Part shown: one piece after another, positions 15,699-22,852 of the stretch | Position numbering within the stretch: position 1 is the first letter of the stretch | How the letters are laid out: the number at the start of each line of letters is the position of its first letter | Source: Bacillota bacterium | GTDB taxonomy: Bacteria; Bacillota; Dehalobacteriia; UBA4068 | DNA length: 25,112 bases | Direction of reading: 5' to 3' | Assembly (NCBI GenBank): GCA_009778255.1 | Contig: WRKD01000220.1 | Coordinates: 1 to 25,112, forward strand | Translations under genes and position numbers: made by a program | The notes under the pieces: generated by a model | Seen by the model: the letters and a program-made list of their open reading frames with translations, nothing else | Database searches by the model: none | Told to the model about the DNA's origin: nothing

Positions 15699-17854
15699 GG
15701 CTTTTTCCTCCTTCCAACAGATACGTTTTCTAAATCTATATCGGAGGGGCTATCTGTTGTTAACGTTTCGAGATATTCAGCTTCCACTTCTTCTGTAGGT
15801 TTACCGTACTTTGACATGCTCCTGGCTTTTAGTTCCGCGGCTGTCTGTATGGCAGGGGGCGCTGGCATAGTTTTGCCTTGTATCCAGCCGGTGTTTTTGC
15901 CATCTTGCTGGAATGAGGCGTAAATCTGGTAGCGCGGTAAAGTCATAAAGTCCAGCGCAGAAAGTCCGGGAGCCATCGCCGCCATATCTTTTGCGTCTGC
16001 AGAGTTCAAGCCAAAGGTGATTTTATTCCTGGCGTTAGCATCAGCACCGGCGCGGATTTGTGGCGGGAGTTGCTCACGGTACTGATGTGCAAGTGTTAAT
16101 GCCACCCCCAAACCTCTTGCCTGCGCTAATGCATCGGACAGGTCAGTGGGCAGCGAAAGGTAGTCCTGAAGCTCATCGATATAGACATTAATGATATGCC
16201 TGCGCTCCGGTGTGATGTTGGCGCGGGAGAGCGCCAGCGTCCATGTTAAGCCTACAATCAGGCTGCCAAGCAAGCGGGCGCTTTCCGTTCCAATCACACC
16301 CCGGTTCAGCGGCACCAATACGATGCGTCGGTGATGAAACAAATCTGTGAGATCAAATTTAGGACTTGACTGCCCCAACACGTTACGCAGGCCAGGACGG
16401 AACAGGAATTGTCGTACTTTGTTCATTACCGGTGCTATTTCCTGCCGCCGCACACTGTCCCGCATGGCTTCAAAATGCTCCCAGAAGGGTTTTAGCCCGA
16501 TTTTATCTGTCAAATTTGAAGTAATTTTCTGCCGGAACGCTTCATCAGTGAGCAGGGTCGGCAACCACAATAGTGATGCGCCCTCTGTCTTCGCCAGCGT
16601 AAGAAGTGCTCCGCTTAGAATATCCTGAGACCTAATACCCCAGTTCTCGGCAAAGATATCTTTGAACACAGCCAACACTGCGTCCGCAATCAGCTCTCTG
16701 TTTTTATAGTTCCGGAAAGCAAAGGGATTAAAACCAACTGGGCAGGGATCGGAAGGGTCGATCACTACTACCTCATCAGCCCGGCTTTCCGGGACACGCT
16801 CCAAAATAGAGTGTACTAGGTCGGCCTTGGGGTCAATTACGAGCACAGATCGTCCCGCCTTGATGTCCGCTAGTATTAAATGCAGCATTGCGGTTGATTT
16901 CCCGCTGCCTGTAGGCCCTAGCAGCAATGTATGCTCAAGGCTATCCTTTGGCGATATACTAAGGCGCTGCTGCTTGAGTCCATTCATGCTGTATGCAAAG
17001 GTTCTCTCAGCCCAAGCGCGTGGTTCTTTATACCATGTGGGCGGGAGCAGCAGTTGTGGGTGCAGGCCATTTGCACCGGCCAGTTCCTCTTCCCCAACGG
17101 GAAGCAATAGAAAATTTACTAACTCCTTAACAGATAGCTTTAGCGGCCAGTGCCACGGTACATGTGCCAAATTGATGCGTGCAGGCTTTTCAACTTCGGT
17201 GTAAATCCTAACCCCGGCGCTCTCTAATACCTTTAGGGCGCTATGGATGCTGGCTATCCGTCCATTGGGCGCATCGCCGGACACGCCCAAACGGATGACT
17301 GTTTGAAAGCCGTGCTGTCCAGCTTTTTCTTTGGCACTACTGCGGCTTTCCGGAGAGGCTTTTCCCACATTGCCCAGAACGGCTTGCAGCCATGAGGCGT
17401 TTGGATCAGGCAGGTTTGCTGGAACCGGTGATGGTGCGTAAGCGCCACCAAGTACGATCTGTAATACAGTTTCGTCATCACCTTGAACCGCTGCCATAGC
17501 CGCCAGTCCAGCGCGGATGACCAACATGGAGATGTCCGTTTTTAACGATAGCATCGGGTGGGTGATCTTTAGTCGCCGTGCTGTACTGACAGGCTTGCGG
17601 TTACGCTCAGGTACGTCATAGAACTGTATATTACCGTGAGCTTGGCAAGTTTCTTCAAGCTTGGTAATATGCTTCTGATCAGCGCCTAAGTAATAATGCA
17701 CATAGCCGCCGCATCCCCGTGCTTCCCAGATAACTGCCCCGCGTGGGCTGAGCGCAGCAAGATGGGATAATAGTTCCCATACTGTTTCCAGCTTGAAGGG
17801 GCGATGCCATACTACTTCCCGCCAGCAGATTTCCTCAAATTTTCGTTTTACCAC
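15695..17854 (-). CDS. VirD4/TraG-like conjugative coupling ATPase
   Basis: About 719 aa. Walker A GPTGSGKST is at residues 313-321, Walker B with INVYIDELQDY is at 555-565, and the following LAQARGLGVALTLAHQYREQLP with ARNKITFGLNS matches the TraG/TraD C-terminal region. The ATPase would couple transferred DNA to a secretion channel. The N-terminal 300 residues lack membrane segments, unusual for VirD4-type proteins; the two-TM gene directly upstream may supply them. GTG at 17854 is chosen because GAGGGGGGT lies just before it. No mating-pore genes are in the window, so the element may use another element's channel. Confidence 0.85.
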   Translation of the reverse strand: MVKRKFEEICWREVVWHRPFKLETVWELLSHLAALSPRGAVIWEARGCGGYVHYYLGADQKHITKLEETCQAHGNIQFYDVPERNRKPVSTARRLKITHPMLSLKTDISMLVIRAGLAAMAAVQGDDETVLQIVLGGAYAPSPVPANLPDPNASWLQAVLGNVGKASPESRSSAKEKAGQHGFQTVIRLGVSGDAPNGRIASIHSALKVLESAGVRIYTEVEKPARINLAHVPWHWPLKLSVKELVNFLLLPVGEEELAGANGLHPQLLLPPTWYKEPRAWAERTFAYSMNGLKQQRLSISPKDSLEHTLLLGPTGSGKSTAMLHLILADIKAGRSVLVIDPKADLVHSILERVPESRADEVVVIDPSDPCPVGFNPFAFRNYKNRELIADAVLAVFKDIFAENWGIRSQDILSGALLTLAKTEGASLLWLPTLLTDEAFRQKITSNLTDKIGLKPFWEHFEAMRDSVRRQEIAPVMNKVRQFLFRPGLRNVLGQSSPKFDLTDLFHHRRIVLVPLNRGVIGTESARLLGSLIVGLTWTLALSRANITPERRHIINVYIDELQDYLSLPTDLSDALAQARGLGVALTLAHQYREQLPPQIRAGADANARNKITFGLNSADAKDMAAMAPGLSALDFMTLPRYQIYASFQQDGKNTGWIQGKTMPAPPAIQTAAELKARSMSKYGKPTEEVEAEYLETLTTDSPSDIDLENVSVGRRKKP

Positions 17855-17867
17855 TTTTTTACCCCCC

Positions 17868-18059
17868 TCACCATCTTGCCCGGATTTTCCATATCCGATA
17901 ACCCACAATGGCTATCCCGGCTATACCGGCGATTATTAGAAGCCCTACCCAGATTTCTTTGAGATATGCTACGCCAAGCTTGAGCAGAAAGGCACTCAGG
18001 GCAAAAAGGCCAGCGAATTCCAGTATGCGGGTGATGAGTTTTTTTGGCTGGTGTTCCAC
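17868..18059 (-). CDS. small two-TM membrane protein
   Basis: 63 aa with two hydrophobic segments (about 14-33 and 37-56), basic at both ends. The start is GTG at 18059, three bases after the methyltransferase stop, with GGAGG eight bases upstream inside that gene. An overlapping frame starting at a nearby ATG has no hydrophobic pattern and is rejected. It ends 13 bases before the start of the coupling ATPase, so it could be its membrane anchor. Confidence 0.7.
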   Translation of the reverse strand: MEHQPKKLITRILEFAGLFALSAFLLKLGVAYLKEIWVGLLIIAGIAGIAIVGYRIWKIRARW

Positions 18060-18062
18060 GCA

Positions 18063-18629
18063 TTATACCTCCCTCCTATACTTCGGTACTGGGTAACCTG
18101 GTATCTTGACGTCCGACTCGACCTCAAGTCCCCATTTATCCCATCCCGGCTGCGATCTTCTGGCAAAGAGTTCTAGGTATGGCCCTGGATAACAGCGCTC
18201 CGCTATGGCAAAAAATTCTTCTGGTTTATGTGAGTGTTCACGGGTTGGGGCGATAAACCATGACGGCTGATTTTTAACGCCAATTGGCATTTTCCCCTTT
18301 ACGCCCAGGAGCACATGCTCGGTGTCATTACGGAGGTACATTCCTAATCCGAGCTGCGGGCGGAACTTAAACCAAGTCAGAATGGATTTTGCTTCAAATC
18401 CCCAAGCCCTTAATACATCGTAACCGTCATCAATTGTAGAATTTGTTACCCAGAGCCAACATACCGCATTTTCTGTTGCAAGATCACCTACAGGCATGTT
18501 TTTTATCTGATTCAGAGGCATTAGCTGGTACTTGCTGGCTGCGCCTCGTACCCCCCGCTGGTTTTTCATCCAGGGTGGATCTGCGACGATGCTCACATAC
18601 CCCTTATGTTTTTGTTTATTGCTCTCCAT
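18063..18629 (-). CDS. MT-A70 family adenine N6-methyltransferase
   Basis: 188 aa. The catalytic DPPW motif is at residues 17-20, followed by the family pattern of QLMPLNQIKNMPVGDLA, CWLWVTNS, GFEAKSILTWFK, NDTEHVLLGVKG, PTREHSHKPEE and LELFARR. It transfers methyl from S-adenosylmethionine to adenine, in bacteria most often in DNA. There is no restriction gene beside it, so it is an orphan enzyme; it may protect the element from host restriction or mark its DNA. ATG at 18629 is preferred for the GAAAGGA upstream. Confidence 0.9.
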   Translation of the reverse strand: MESNKQKHKGYVSIVADPPWMKNQRGVRGAASKYQLMPLNQIKNMPVGDLATENAVCWLWVTNSTIDDGYDVLRAWGFEAKSILTWFKFRPQLGLGMYLRNDTEHVLLGVKGKMPIGVKNQPSWFIAPTREHSHKPEEFFAIAERCYPGPYLELFARRSQPGWDKWGLEVESDVKIPGYPVPKYRREV

Positions 18630-18683
18630 ACAACACTTCCTTTCTTTGCTCTGTGGCGTTTTACTGACATTAAACCTGGTAGT

Positions 18684-18747
18684 GCCTCTGTTATGAAGCA
18701 TAACGGCTTTCAGGATTATGAGCGACGGGACACCCCATAACAGAGGC
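18684..18747. repeat. 12-bp perfect inverted repeat upstream of the methyltransferase (possible oriT)
   Basis: GCCTCTGTTATG (18684-18695) and CATAACAGAGGC (18736-18747) are perfect complements around 40 bases that hold further CATAA/TTATG copies. It lies in the largest gap (18630-18817) of the transfer operon. No T-run follows. A widely spaced inverted repeat in a mobilisation region suggests an origin of transfer or a regulatory hairpin; there is no nic site that I can recognise. Confidence 0.6.
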
Positions 18748-18817
18748 GGAAAGTCAATTAGAGTAACATGAAAAATGCTGTTGTAAAGTTAGTGGAATGG
18801 CTTGTAATTTTGTAACC

Positions 18818-18997
18818 TCAGTAATCCCAAGGCTGATACGAGCGTATAGCTTCACGCAGCATCTCTTTACAGGCATCCATTGCTTCAAATTTCAGTGCAA
18901 TGTTATTTTGTGTTAGCCGGGTAATACCTCTCATTGGTAAAAATAAGGCAATCCCAGCTATGAGCATGATGATCGCGATGAGGATAATAACAAACAT
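18818..18997 (-). CDS. small membrane protein, 59 aa
   Basis: A short gene beginning three bases after the stop of the 101-aa gene, with GGGGTGG before its ATG. The N-terminal 20 residues are strongly hydrophobic (MFVIILIAIIMLIAGIALFL); the rest is a soluble helical tail ending in SYQPWDY. It is probably a single-pass membrane protein with its tail in the cytoplasm. No family recognised; its placement in the transfer operon suggests a role in mobilisation. Confidence 0.6.
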   Translation of the reverse strand: MFVIILIAIIMLIAGIALFLPMRGITRLTQNNIALKFEAMDACKEMLREAIRSYQPWDY

Positions 18998-19000
18998 GAT

Positions 19001-19306
19001 TTACCACCCCGCGATCCGGAATATAGCGCTTAAAGCGTAAGCGTCTACGATTTGCTTGTATCTATGCCCGCCGCTTGGGGCAACATGGCAGCATATAGCT
19101 TCAAAATTTGAGAGCAATGCCACATTTTCCATTGCGCTATAAGCCAGCATAGCGCGGCCATTTTCATGCGTCATAGCCTGCTGTGTTTTGTGTAAAGTCA
19201 TAAAGTTGCTTCTGTTAGCAAGTTTGTTGTTTAGGCCATTGGATACGGATGCCGGAACAGCAAGAGCCGTGGTATTATTGAGCGTCATTAAATTGTTTAG
19301 TTGCAT
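19001..19306 (-). CDS. conserved hypothetical mobile-element protein, 101 aa
   Basis: First gene of the minus-strand mobilisation operon, with GGAGG six bases before its ATG. After a low-complexity Asn/Leu-rich start, the segment MTHENGRAMLAYSAMENVALLS followed by RYKQIVDAYALSAIFRIAGW resembles an unnamed family I recall from clostridial elements. No membrane segment or catalytic motif. Function unknown. Confidence 0.6.
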   Translation of the reverse strand: MQLNNLMTLNNTTALAVPASVSNGLNNKLANRSNFMTLHKTQQAMTHENGRAMLAYSAMENVALLSNFEAICCHVAPSGGHRYKQIVDAYALSAIFRIAGW

Positions 19307-19331
19307 TGGAGTACCTCCTTAAAATTATTGA

Positions 19332-19360
19332 TTGCTGCTAAACACGTTCGGTGTTATAAT
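19332..19360 (+). promoter_or_regulatory. promoter of the NLR-like gene
   Basis: TTGCTG (19332-19337) and a perfect TATAAT (19355-19360) are spaced 17 bases apart, with TGT as an extended -10. Transcription would start near 19367, giving a leader of about 105 bases. It lies in the divergent gap with the 101-aa gene; no convincing promoter was found for the other direction. Confidence 0.75.
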
Positions 19361-19457
19361 ATTGACAGAAAAATACCCCCCTCCCATTTGCTTTAGGAAA
19401 AGGGTATCACGAGGGAATCTTTATTGACATGCCACACAATTGACATGAAATTGACAT
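19361..19457 (+). repeat. four ATTGACA direct repeats in the NLR leader
   Basis: ATTGACAG is at 19361-19368, right after the -10 box, and ATTGACAT is at 19423-19430, 19439-19446 and 19450-19457, the last ending 15 bases before the ATG. They look like operator sites. A 6-bp inverted repeat ATACCC (19373-19378)/GGGTAT (19402-19407) lies between them. The TTGACA inside each copy has no matching -10 at the right distance, so they are not taken as promoters. Confidence 0.6.
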
Positions 19458-19472
19458 TGGGAGAAATATGCC

Positions 19473-21938
19473 ATGCCGCGGCTTAATTATGCTAATTTTG
19501 AAAAACTAATGTGCAAATACTATGAACCGCTGACCAATCTTTCTGGCATGTCGGATTTACTTATCCCTGCTGCCTTTACGGAGGTGGAATCAAGACAGTA
19601 TGTCGACAGCACAGAGACAACCGCCATAAGTAGATACCGTACCGGTGAAAGAGCTTTCCCTGCCAAAATTATTGAGCCATACAAGCAACCTGATGTGCGT
19701 AACCGTGTGGCACCGTACTTTGCAAAGAATATTACGGATAATTTTCCACCAGAGCGGATTGCCGACCTGCGGCGGGAATTGTGGTGGATTATTCAAGCCG
19801 ATTGGTATATTGCTGGTGACCAGAAAAATGAGTTTGAACGATTAGCTACTGCCGGTTCCCTCAATGATTTTCTTGTAGAGGCGTATATTTATGCTATAAA
19901 ACAGGATAATGCCGTTCCTTTAGATACAACGTTTCCATTCAACAATTTTACAGACAAACCAACCCCGCACTTTATAGGCAGAGAAGACACGATCAAAGCG
20001 ATTCATGACTGCTTCCGGCAGGGTGAGTCAGTATCGCTTACCCAAACCATTTCTGGTTTAGGAGGTGTAGGTAAGACGCAGGTTGCAATGGAATATGCCC
20101 ATAGATATGCGCATGAATATGATGTCATTTGGTGGATTGTTGCAGAAAATCTTGAAGATATTTACAAAAAGATTTTGGACTTTGTGAAAAGGAAAAAACT
20201 GTTAAAAGATAATAACGACAATACAGTCATTTTAGGCAACTTTTTAAGCTGGTTTGAAAATAACACCAACTGGCTGATTATCTATGATAACGTAGAGGAT
20301 TTTCAGGCGCTGAAGCCATTCCTGCCCAAGAAAGACAATGGGAATATTTTAATTACCACCCGAGCAACACAGTGTTGCATAGGAAATAGAATAGATATTG
20401 ATTTGTTTGATGAACCTATGGCGATATCTTTCTTACAAAAACGCACCGGCATTAACGATGCATCCAGCGCCAAGTTGCTTGCTGAGCGACTGGGGTATCT
20501 CCCGCTAGCCCTGGAATTAGCCGCTGCCTATATCACGGCGGTGCCAGATATGGATTTTGCCATGTATTTGCCCCTTTTAAAAGATTCGGCATTAACCACG
20601 TTAAACAAAGGCGCTGCTTTAACCGACTATGGAAAGACAGTACGAGCTGCGTGGCAAATTTCAATTGACAAAATCCAATTGGAAAGTGCGCGGCAATTGC
20701 TGAATCTGTGTGCCTATTTTGCGCCAGACGAAATTCCATTGTCTGCATTTATCCGAGAGGCAGAGTGTTTATGGGAATGGAAATTACCTGCTGAAGAGGA
20801 TATAGAAAATGGTGAAGAGATACCGGAAAGTTATTTACCAGTTCCGCTACGCGATGAGCTCCGCGACAAACTACAGTGCAATCAAATAATATTGGAGTTA
20901 ACCAAGTATTCCCTGGTAAAGTATGAAAAGGGATTTCTGCATATTCATCGGCTTTTACAAGAAGTCATCCGTGATGACTTAAAAGCAGATACGATTATCA
21001 TTGAACAGTGCCTTGAAATGATTGATCAGATATTAGAGATGCATGACTATGAGCCGGCTTCATATGAGGAGCATTATAATAATCTACCTCATGTTTGTTC
21101 AATCGTTAGTTTTATGGAACCACTTTTAGAGGACGGAGAGATATCCGATTTGTTTTTTCAAAGTGTTTGCCACCGCCTTGGCATTAATTTCAATTTTTAT
21201 GGAGAATATGAAAAGGCGATTGAATACTATACAAAAGCCTTGGAAAGTGACGGGTATAGCAGAGTATGCCACGACTATGAAAGCGTACATGAAGATGCGG
21301 GTACTATTAAGGAGCTAGGAGATGCTTATTCTAGACTCGGCGATTATGATATTGCGCTACATTTCTACAATAGTGTACTGGCAGTATGTGATTCGTATGA
21401 GGAATTTGAAGGGTTAGTTCTTACAGCTACTGACGTTTGTTGTGATATAGCAAAAATATACACAGAGCTGGGCAAAAGTGATATTGCTCTGGAATGGTAT
21501 TTAAAAGGCTTAGCATACCATTCATCGGAAGTAGTTGAAGCTACTCCAGAAACAATCCTGGAAGCTTATGAAAAACTTGCTATGTCCCCACCCCAACTCA
21601 ATAAAGATGACGATTTGCCTTTGTTTGATATAGAAGATGGGGATTTGATTAAGGATGACGATTTGCCTTTCCCAAATATCAATAACAATACGCTATTATT
21701 AATTACAGAGAAAGTTGTTGAAAATCTATTTGGATATGGCTCTCCGCGCATGATAGATATCCTTTATATAATAGCTGATTACAATAAAAAAGTTGGCGAC
21801 TACGATTTTGCTCAAATTTATTACCGGGAGTTGTTAGAAATAAAAGAAAAAACTCTGCCACCAGATCATCCAGAGATTTTGTTGCTTAAAACGGAGATAG
21901 CGATTTGTAATGACAAAATAAAGATAGAACCCTTTTAG
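19473..21938 (+). CDS. NB-ARC/TPR STAND protein (bacterial NLR-like)
   Basis: 821 aa with three parts. Residues 1-165 are an N-terminal region of unknown family with a short ISRYRTGERAFP stretch that recalls degenerate helix-turn-helix segments. Residues 166-500 are an NB-ARC ATPase: FIGRE (167-171), Walker A GLGGVGKT (195-202), Walker B WLIIYDNVED (267-276), ILITTRA (292-298), the GLPL-type GYLPLALELA (341-350), and HIHRLLQ (490-496) in the MHD position. Residues 567-812 contain tetratricopeptide repeats. STAND proteins of this layout sense a ligand through the repeats, oligomerise with ATP and activate the N-terminal part; many bacterial ones defend against phages. GGGAG precedes the ATG. 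No membrane segment or known effector is visible. Confidence 0.85.
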   Translation: MPRLNYANFEKLMCKYYEPLTNLSGMSDLLIPAAFTEVESRQYVDSTETTAISRYRTGERAFPAKIIEPYKQPDVRNRVAPYFAKNITDNFPPERIADLRRELWWIIQADWYIAGDQKNEFERLATAGSLNDFLVEAYIYAIKQDNAVPLDTTFPFNNFTDKPTPHFIGREDTIKAIHDCFRQGESVSLTQTISGLGGVGKTQVAMEYAHRYAHEYDVIWWIVAENLEDIYKKILDFVKRKKLLKDNNDNTVILGNFLSWFENNTNWLIIYDNVEDFQALKPFLPKKDNGNILITTRATQCCIGNRIDIDLFDEPMAISFLQKRTGINDASSAKLLAERLGYLPLALELAAAYITAVPDMDFAMYLPLLKDSALTTLNKGAALTDYGKTVRAAWQISIDKIQLESARQLLNLCAYFAPDEIPLSAFIREAECLWEWKLPAEEDIENGEEIPESYLPVPLRDELRDKLQCNQIILELTKYSLVKYEKGFLHIHRLLQEVIRDDLKADTIIIEQCLEMIDQILEMHDYEPASYEEHYNNLPHVCSIVSFMEPLLEDGEISDLFFQSVCHRLGINFNFYGEYEKAIEYYTKALESDGYSRVCHDYESVHEDAGTIKELGDAYSRLGDYDIALHFYNSVLAVCDSYEEFEGLVLTATDVCCDIAKIYTELGKSDIALEWYLKGLAYHSSEVVEATPETILEAYEKLAMSPPQLNKDDDLPLFDIEDGDLIKDDDLPFPNINNNTLLLITEKVVENLFGYGSPRMIDILYIIADYNKKVGDYDFAQIYYRELLEIKEKTLPPDHPEILLLKTEIAICNDKIKIEPF
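21606..21670 (+). repeat. 17-base direct repeat inside the NLR-like gene
   Basis: GATGACGATTTGCCTTT occurs at 21606-21622 and 21654-21670, exactly 48 bases apart and in frame. It encodes two DDDLP-containing copies of an acidic 16-residue unit (protein residues about 711-735) in a linker between tetratricopeptide repeats. It marks a recent local duplication. Confidence 0.8.
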
Positions 21939-21945
21939 TAAAAAT

Positions 21946-21966
21946 TCCCGCCGGATAGCGACGGGA
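21946..21966 (-). terminator. intrinsic terminator of the sigma4/alpha-CTD gene
   Basis: On the minus strand TCCCGTCG and CGGCGGGA pair over 8 bp with one G-U, around a five-base loop, and are followed by ATTTTT. On the plus strand the same hairpin has a C-A mismatch and no T-run, so it serves the NLR gene less well. Confidence 0.7.
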
Positions 21967-21983
21967 TTATTGGTTAATGCCTT

Positions 21984-22667
21984 TCAGTTATTGTGTAATA
22001 CAACGCCAAGACCAGCGAGCTTTTTTTCAATCTCCTTAACTCCCACGCTGCCAAGGTTTCTAATGCGCATCAGGTCTTTTCGGTTCTTTGAGACTAAATC
22101 CCCAATCATAGCGATGCCGCTTCTAATGAGGGCACTGTATACTCGCATCGAAAAATCCAACACGTCTATGTGGGAGTCGGCTGAAACAACCTGATTGATG
22201 CCGTATTGGGCTATCTCATCCTTGTGGAGGCTAGCCATTTGAGCGATCATATGAAGGCTGTTTTGTAGTACAATTTGCGCCACGTGAAGCTGGTTATTTT
22301 CTGCAGTTAGATCATCAATGCACTGATTTAGGGCGTTAATGTGTTTTCTCAGATCGCTACGGAGAGCAAACAGCAATTTCACTTTGTCCGCACGGGACGG
22401 ATGCTTAAGTTTACGTAGAGCTTTCTGTTCGATTTGCCCCACGCGTCCGGGGGTGATTTCCCATTCAGCGGCAATTGCGGCTTGCGTCATCTCTTTATGA
22501 GTGATACCAAAACGCTTTAGAATAACTTCGGCTTCTCGTGGTGCTAGAGTATCCAATATTTCGAATAAATCAGGCAGGTCAGCTTCATCCATATCTTGTT
22601 CAGGCAGACGATTGAAAATAGCTTGGTATAGCTTCTGGGTGGGCGTTCCTGAATCCGGCATATTCAT
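21984..22667 (-). CDS. sigma-region-4 / RNA polymerase alpha-CTD fusion regulator
   Basis: 227 aa. Residues about 33-95 form a sigma-70 region 4 domain (ILDTLAPREAEVILKRFGIT, then ITPGRVGQIEQKALRKLKHP). Residues about 165-224 form an alpha C-terminal domain with helix-hairpin-helix (YSALIRSGIAMIGDLVSKN, then RIRNLGSVGVKEIEKKL). A helical linker with coiled-coil character joins them. Region 4 reads -35 elements and alpha-CTD reads UP elements, so the protein carries two promoter-contact domains of polymerase without a sigma region 2, and is more likely a regulator than a sigma factor. AGGGAG lies just before the ATG. It is convergent with the NLR gene and divergent from the ADP-ribosyltransferase. 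Confidence 0.8.
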   Translation of the reverse strand: MNMPDSGTPTQKLYQAIFNRLPEQDMDEADLPDLFEILDTLAPREAEVILKRFGITHKEMTQAAIAAEWEITPGRVGQIEQKALRKLKHPSRADKVKLLFALRSDLRKHINALNQCIDDLTAENNQLHVAQIVLQNSLHMIAQMASLHKDEIAQYGINQVVSADSHIDVLDFSMRVYSALIRSGIAMIGDLVSKNRKDLMRIRNLGSVGVKEIEKKLAGLGVVLHNN

Positions 22668-22709
22668 TAGCTCCCTTCAAAATAAAGTATTTCTGCGGAA
22701 GCTAACGCC

Positions 22710-22758
22710 AGCCGCAGGGTTGAGTGCTCTAAATTGAAGAGCATTCAACCCTGCGGCT
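22710..22758. repeat. 21-bp inverted repeat in the leader of the sigma4/alpha-CTD gene
   Basis: Arms 22710-22730 and 22738-22758 are complementary over 21 bp with a single G/T mismatch, around the loop AAATTGA. It lies 43 bases upstream of the sigma4/alpha-CTD start and downstream of its promoter, so it would form a long hairpin in that leader. No T-run follows on either strand. It may be a regulatory hairpin, a protein site, or the scar of an insertion. Confidence 0.7.
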
Positions 22759-22779
22759 GAAAGTAAGCAAATTAAAGTT

Positions 22780-22832
22780 CATAGATATATATTCTATGCT
22801 CGTATTTTATCACATTTTGAAGAAAATATCAA
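22780..22832 (-). promoter_or_regulatory. promoter of the sigma4/alpha-CTD gene with overlapping palindrome
   Basis: On the minus strand TTGATA (22827-22832) and TAAAAT (22804-22809) are spaced 17 bases apart with TGA as an extended -10; the start would be near 22797. There lies a palindrome, CATAGA (22780-22785)/TCTATG (22793-22798) around an AT spacer, well placed for a repressor. No equally good promoter for the divergent ADP-ribosyltransferase was found. Confidence 0.7.
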
Positions 22833-22852
22833 TGCCATAGGGGGTTGCGCAA

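Larger units (their letters stand above)
9034..19306. mobile_element. mobilisable or degraded conjugative element, core region
   Basis: The set of serine recombinases, coupling ATPase, replication-relaxation protein, MT-A70 methyltransferase, DUF4314, DUF5049 and virulence-related protein is typical of clostridial integrative elements. The limits given are those of the recognisable core; the cargo to about 24312 probably belongs to it too. No VirB4-like, VirB6-like or cell-wall hydrolase gene is seen, so self-transfer is not supported within this window. Attachment sites were not identified. Confidence 0.7.

Noticed and set aside
17848..18063. 71-aa frame overlapping the two-TM gene
   Set aside because: It starts at a nearby ATG but lacks any hydrophobic pattern and runs into the ATPase start; the GTG frame gives a clean membrane protein.
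19423..19457. TTGACA motifs as -35 boxes of additional NLR promoters
   Set aside because: No acceptable -10 box follows at 16-18 bases before the start codon.
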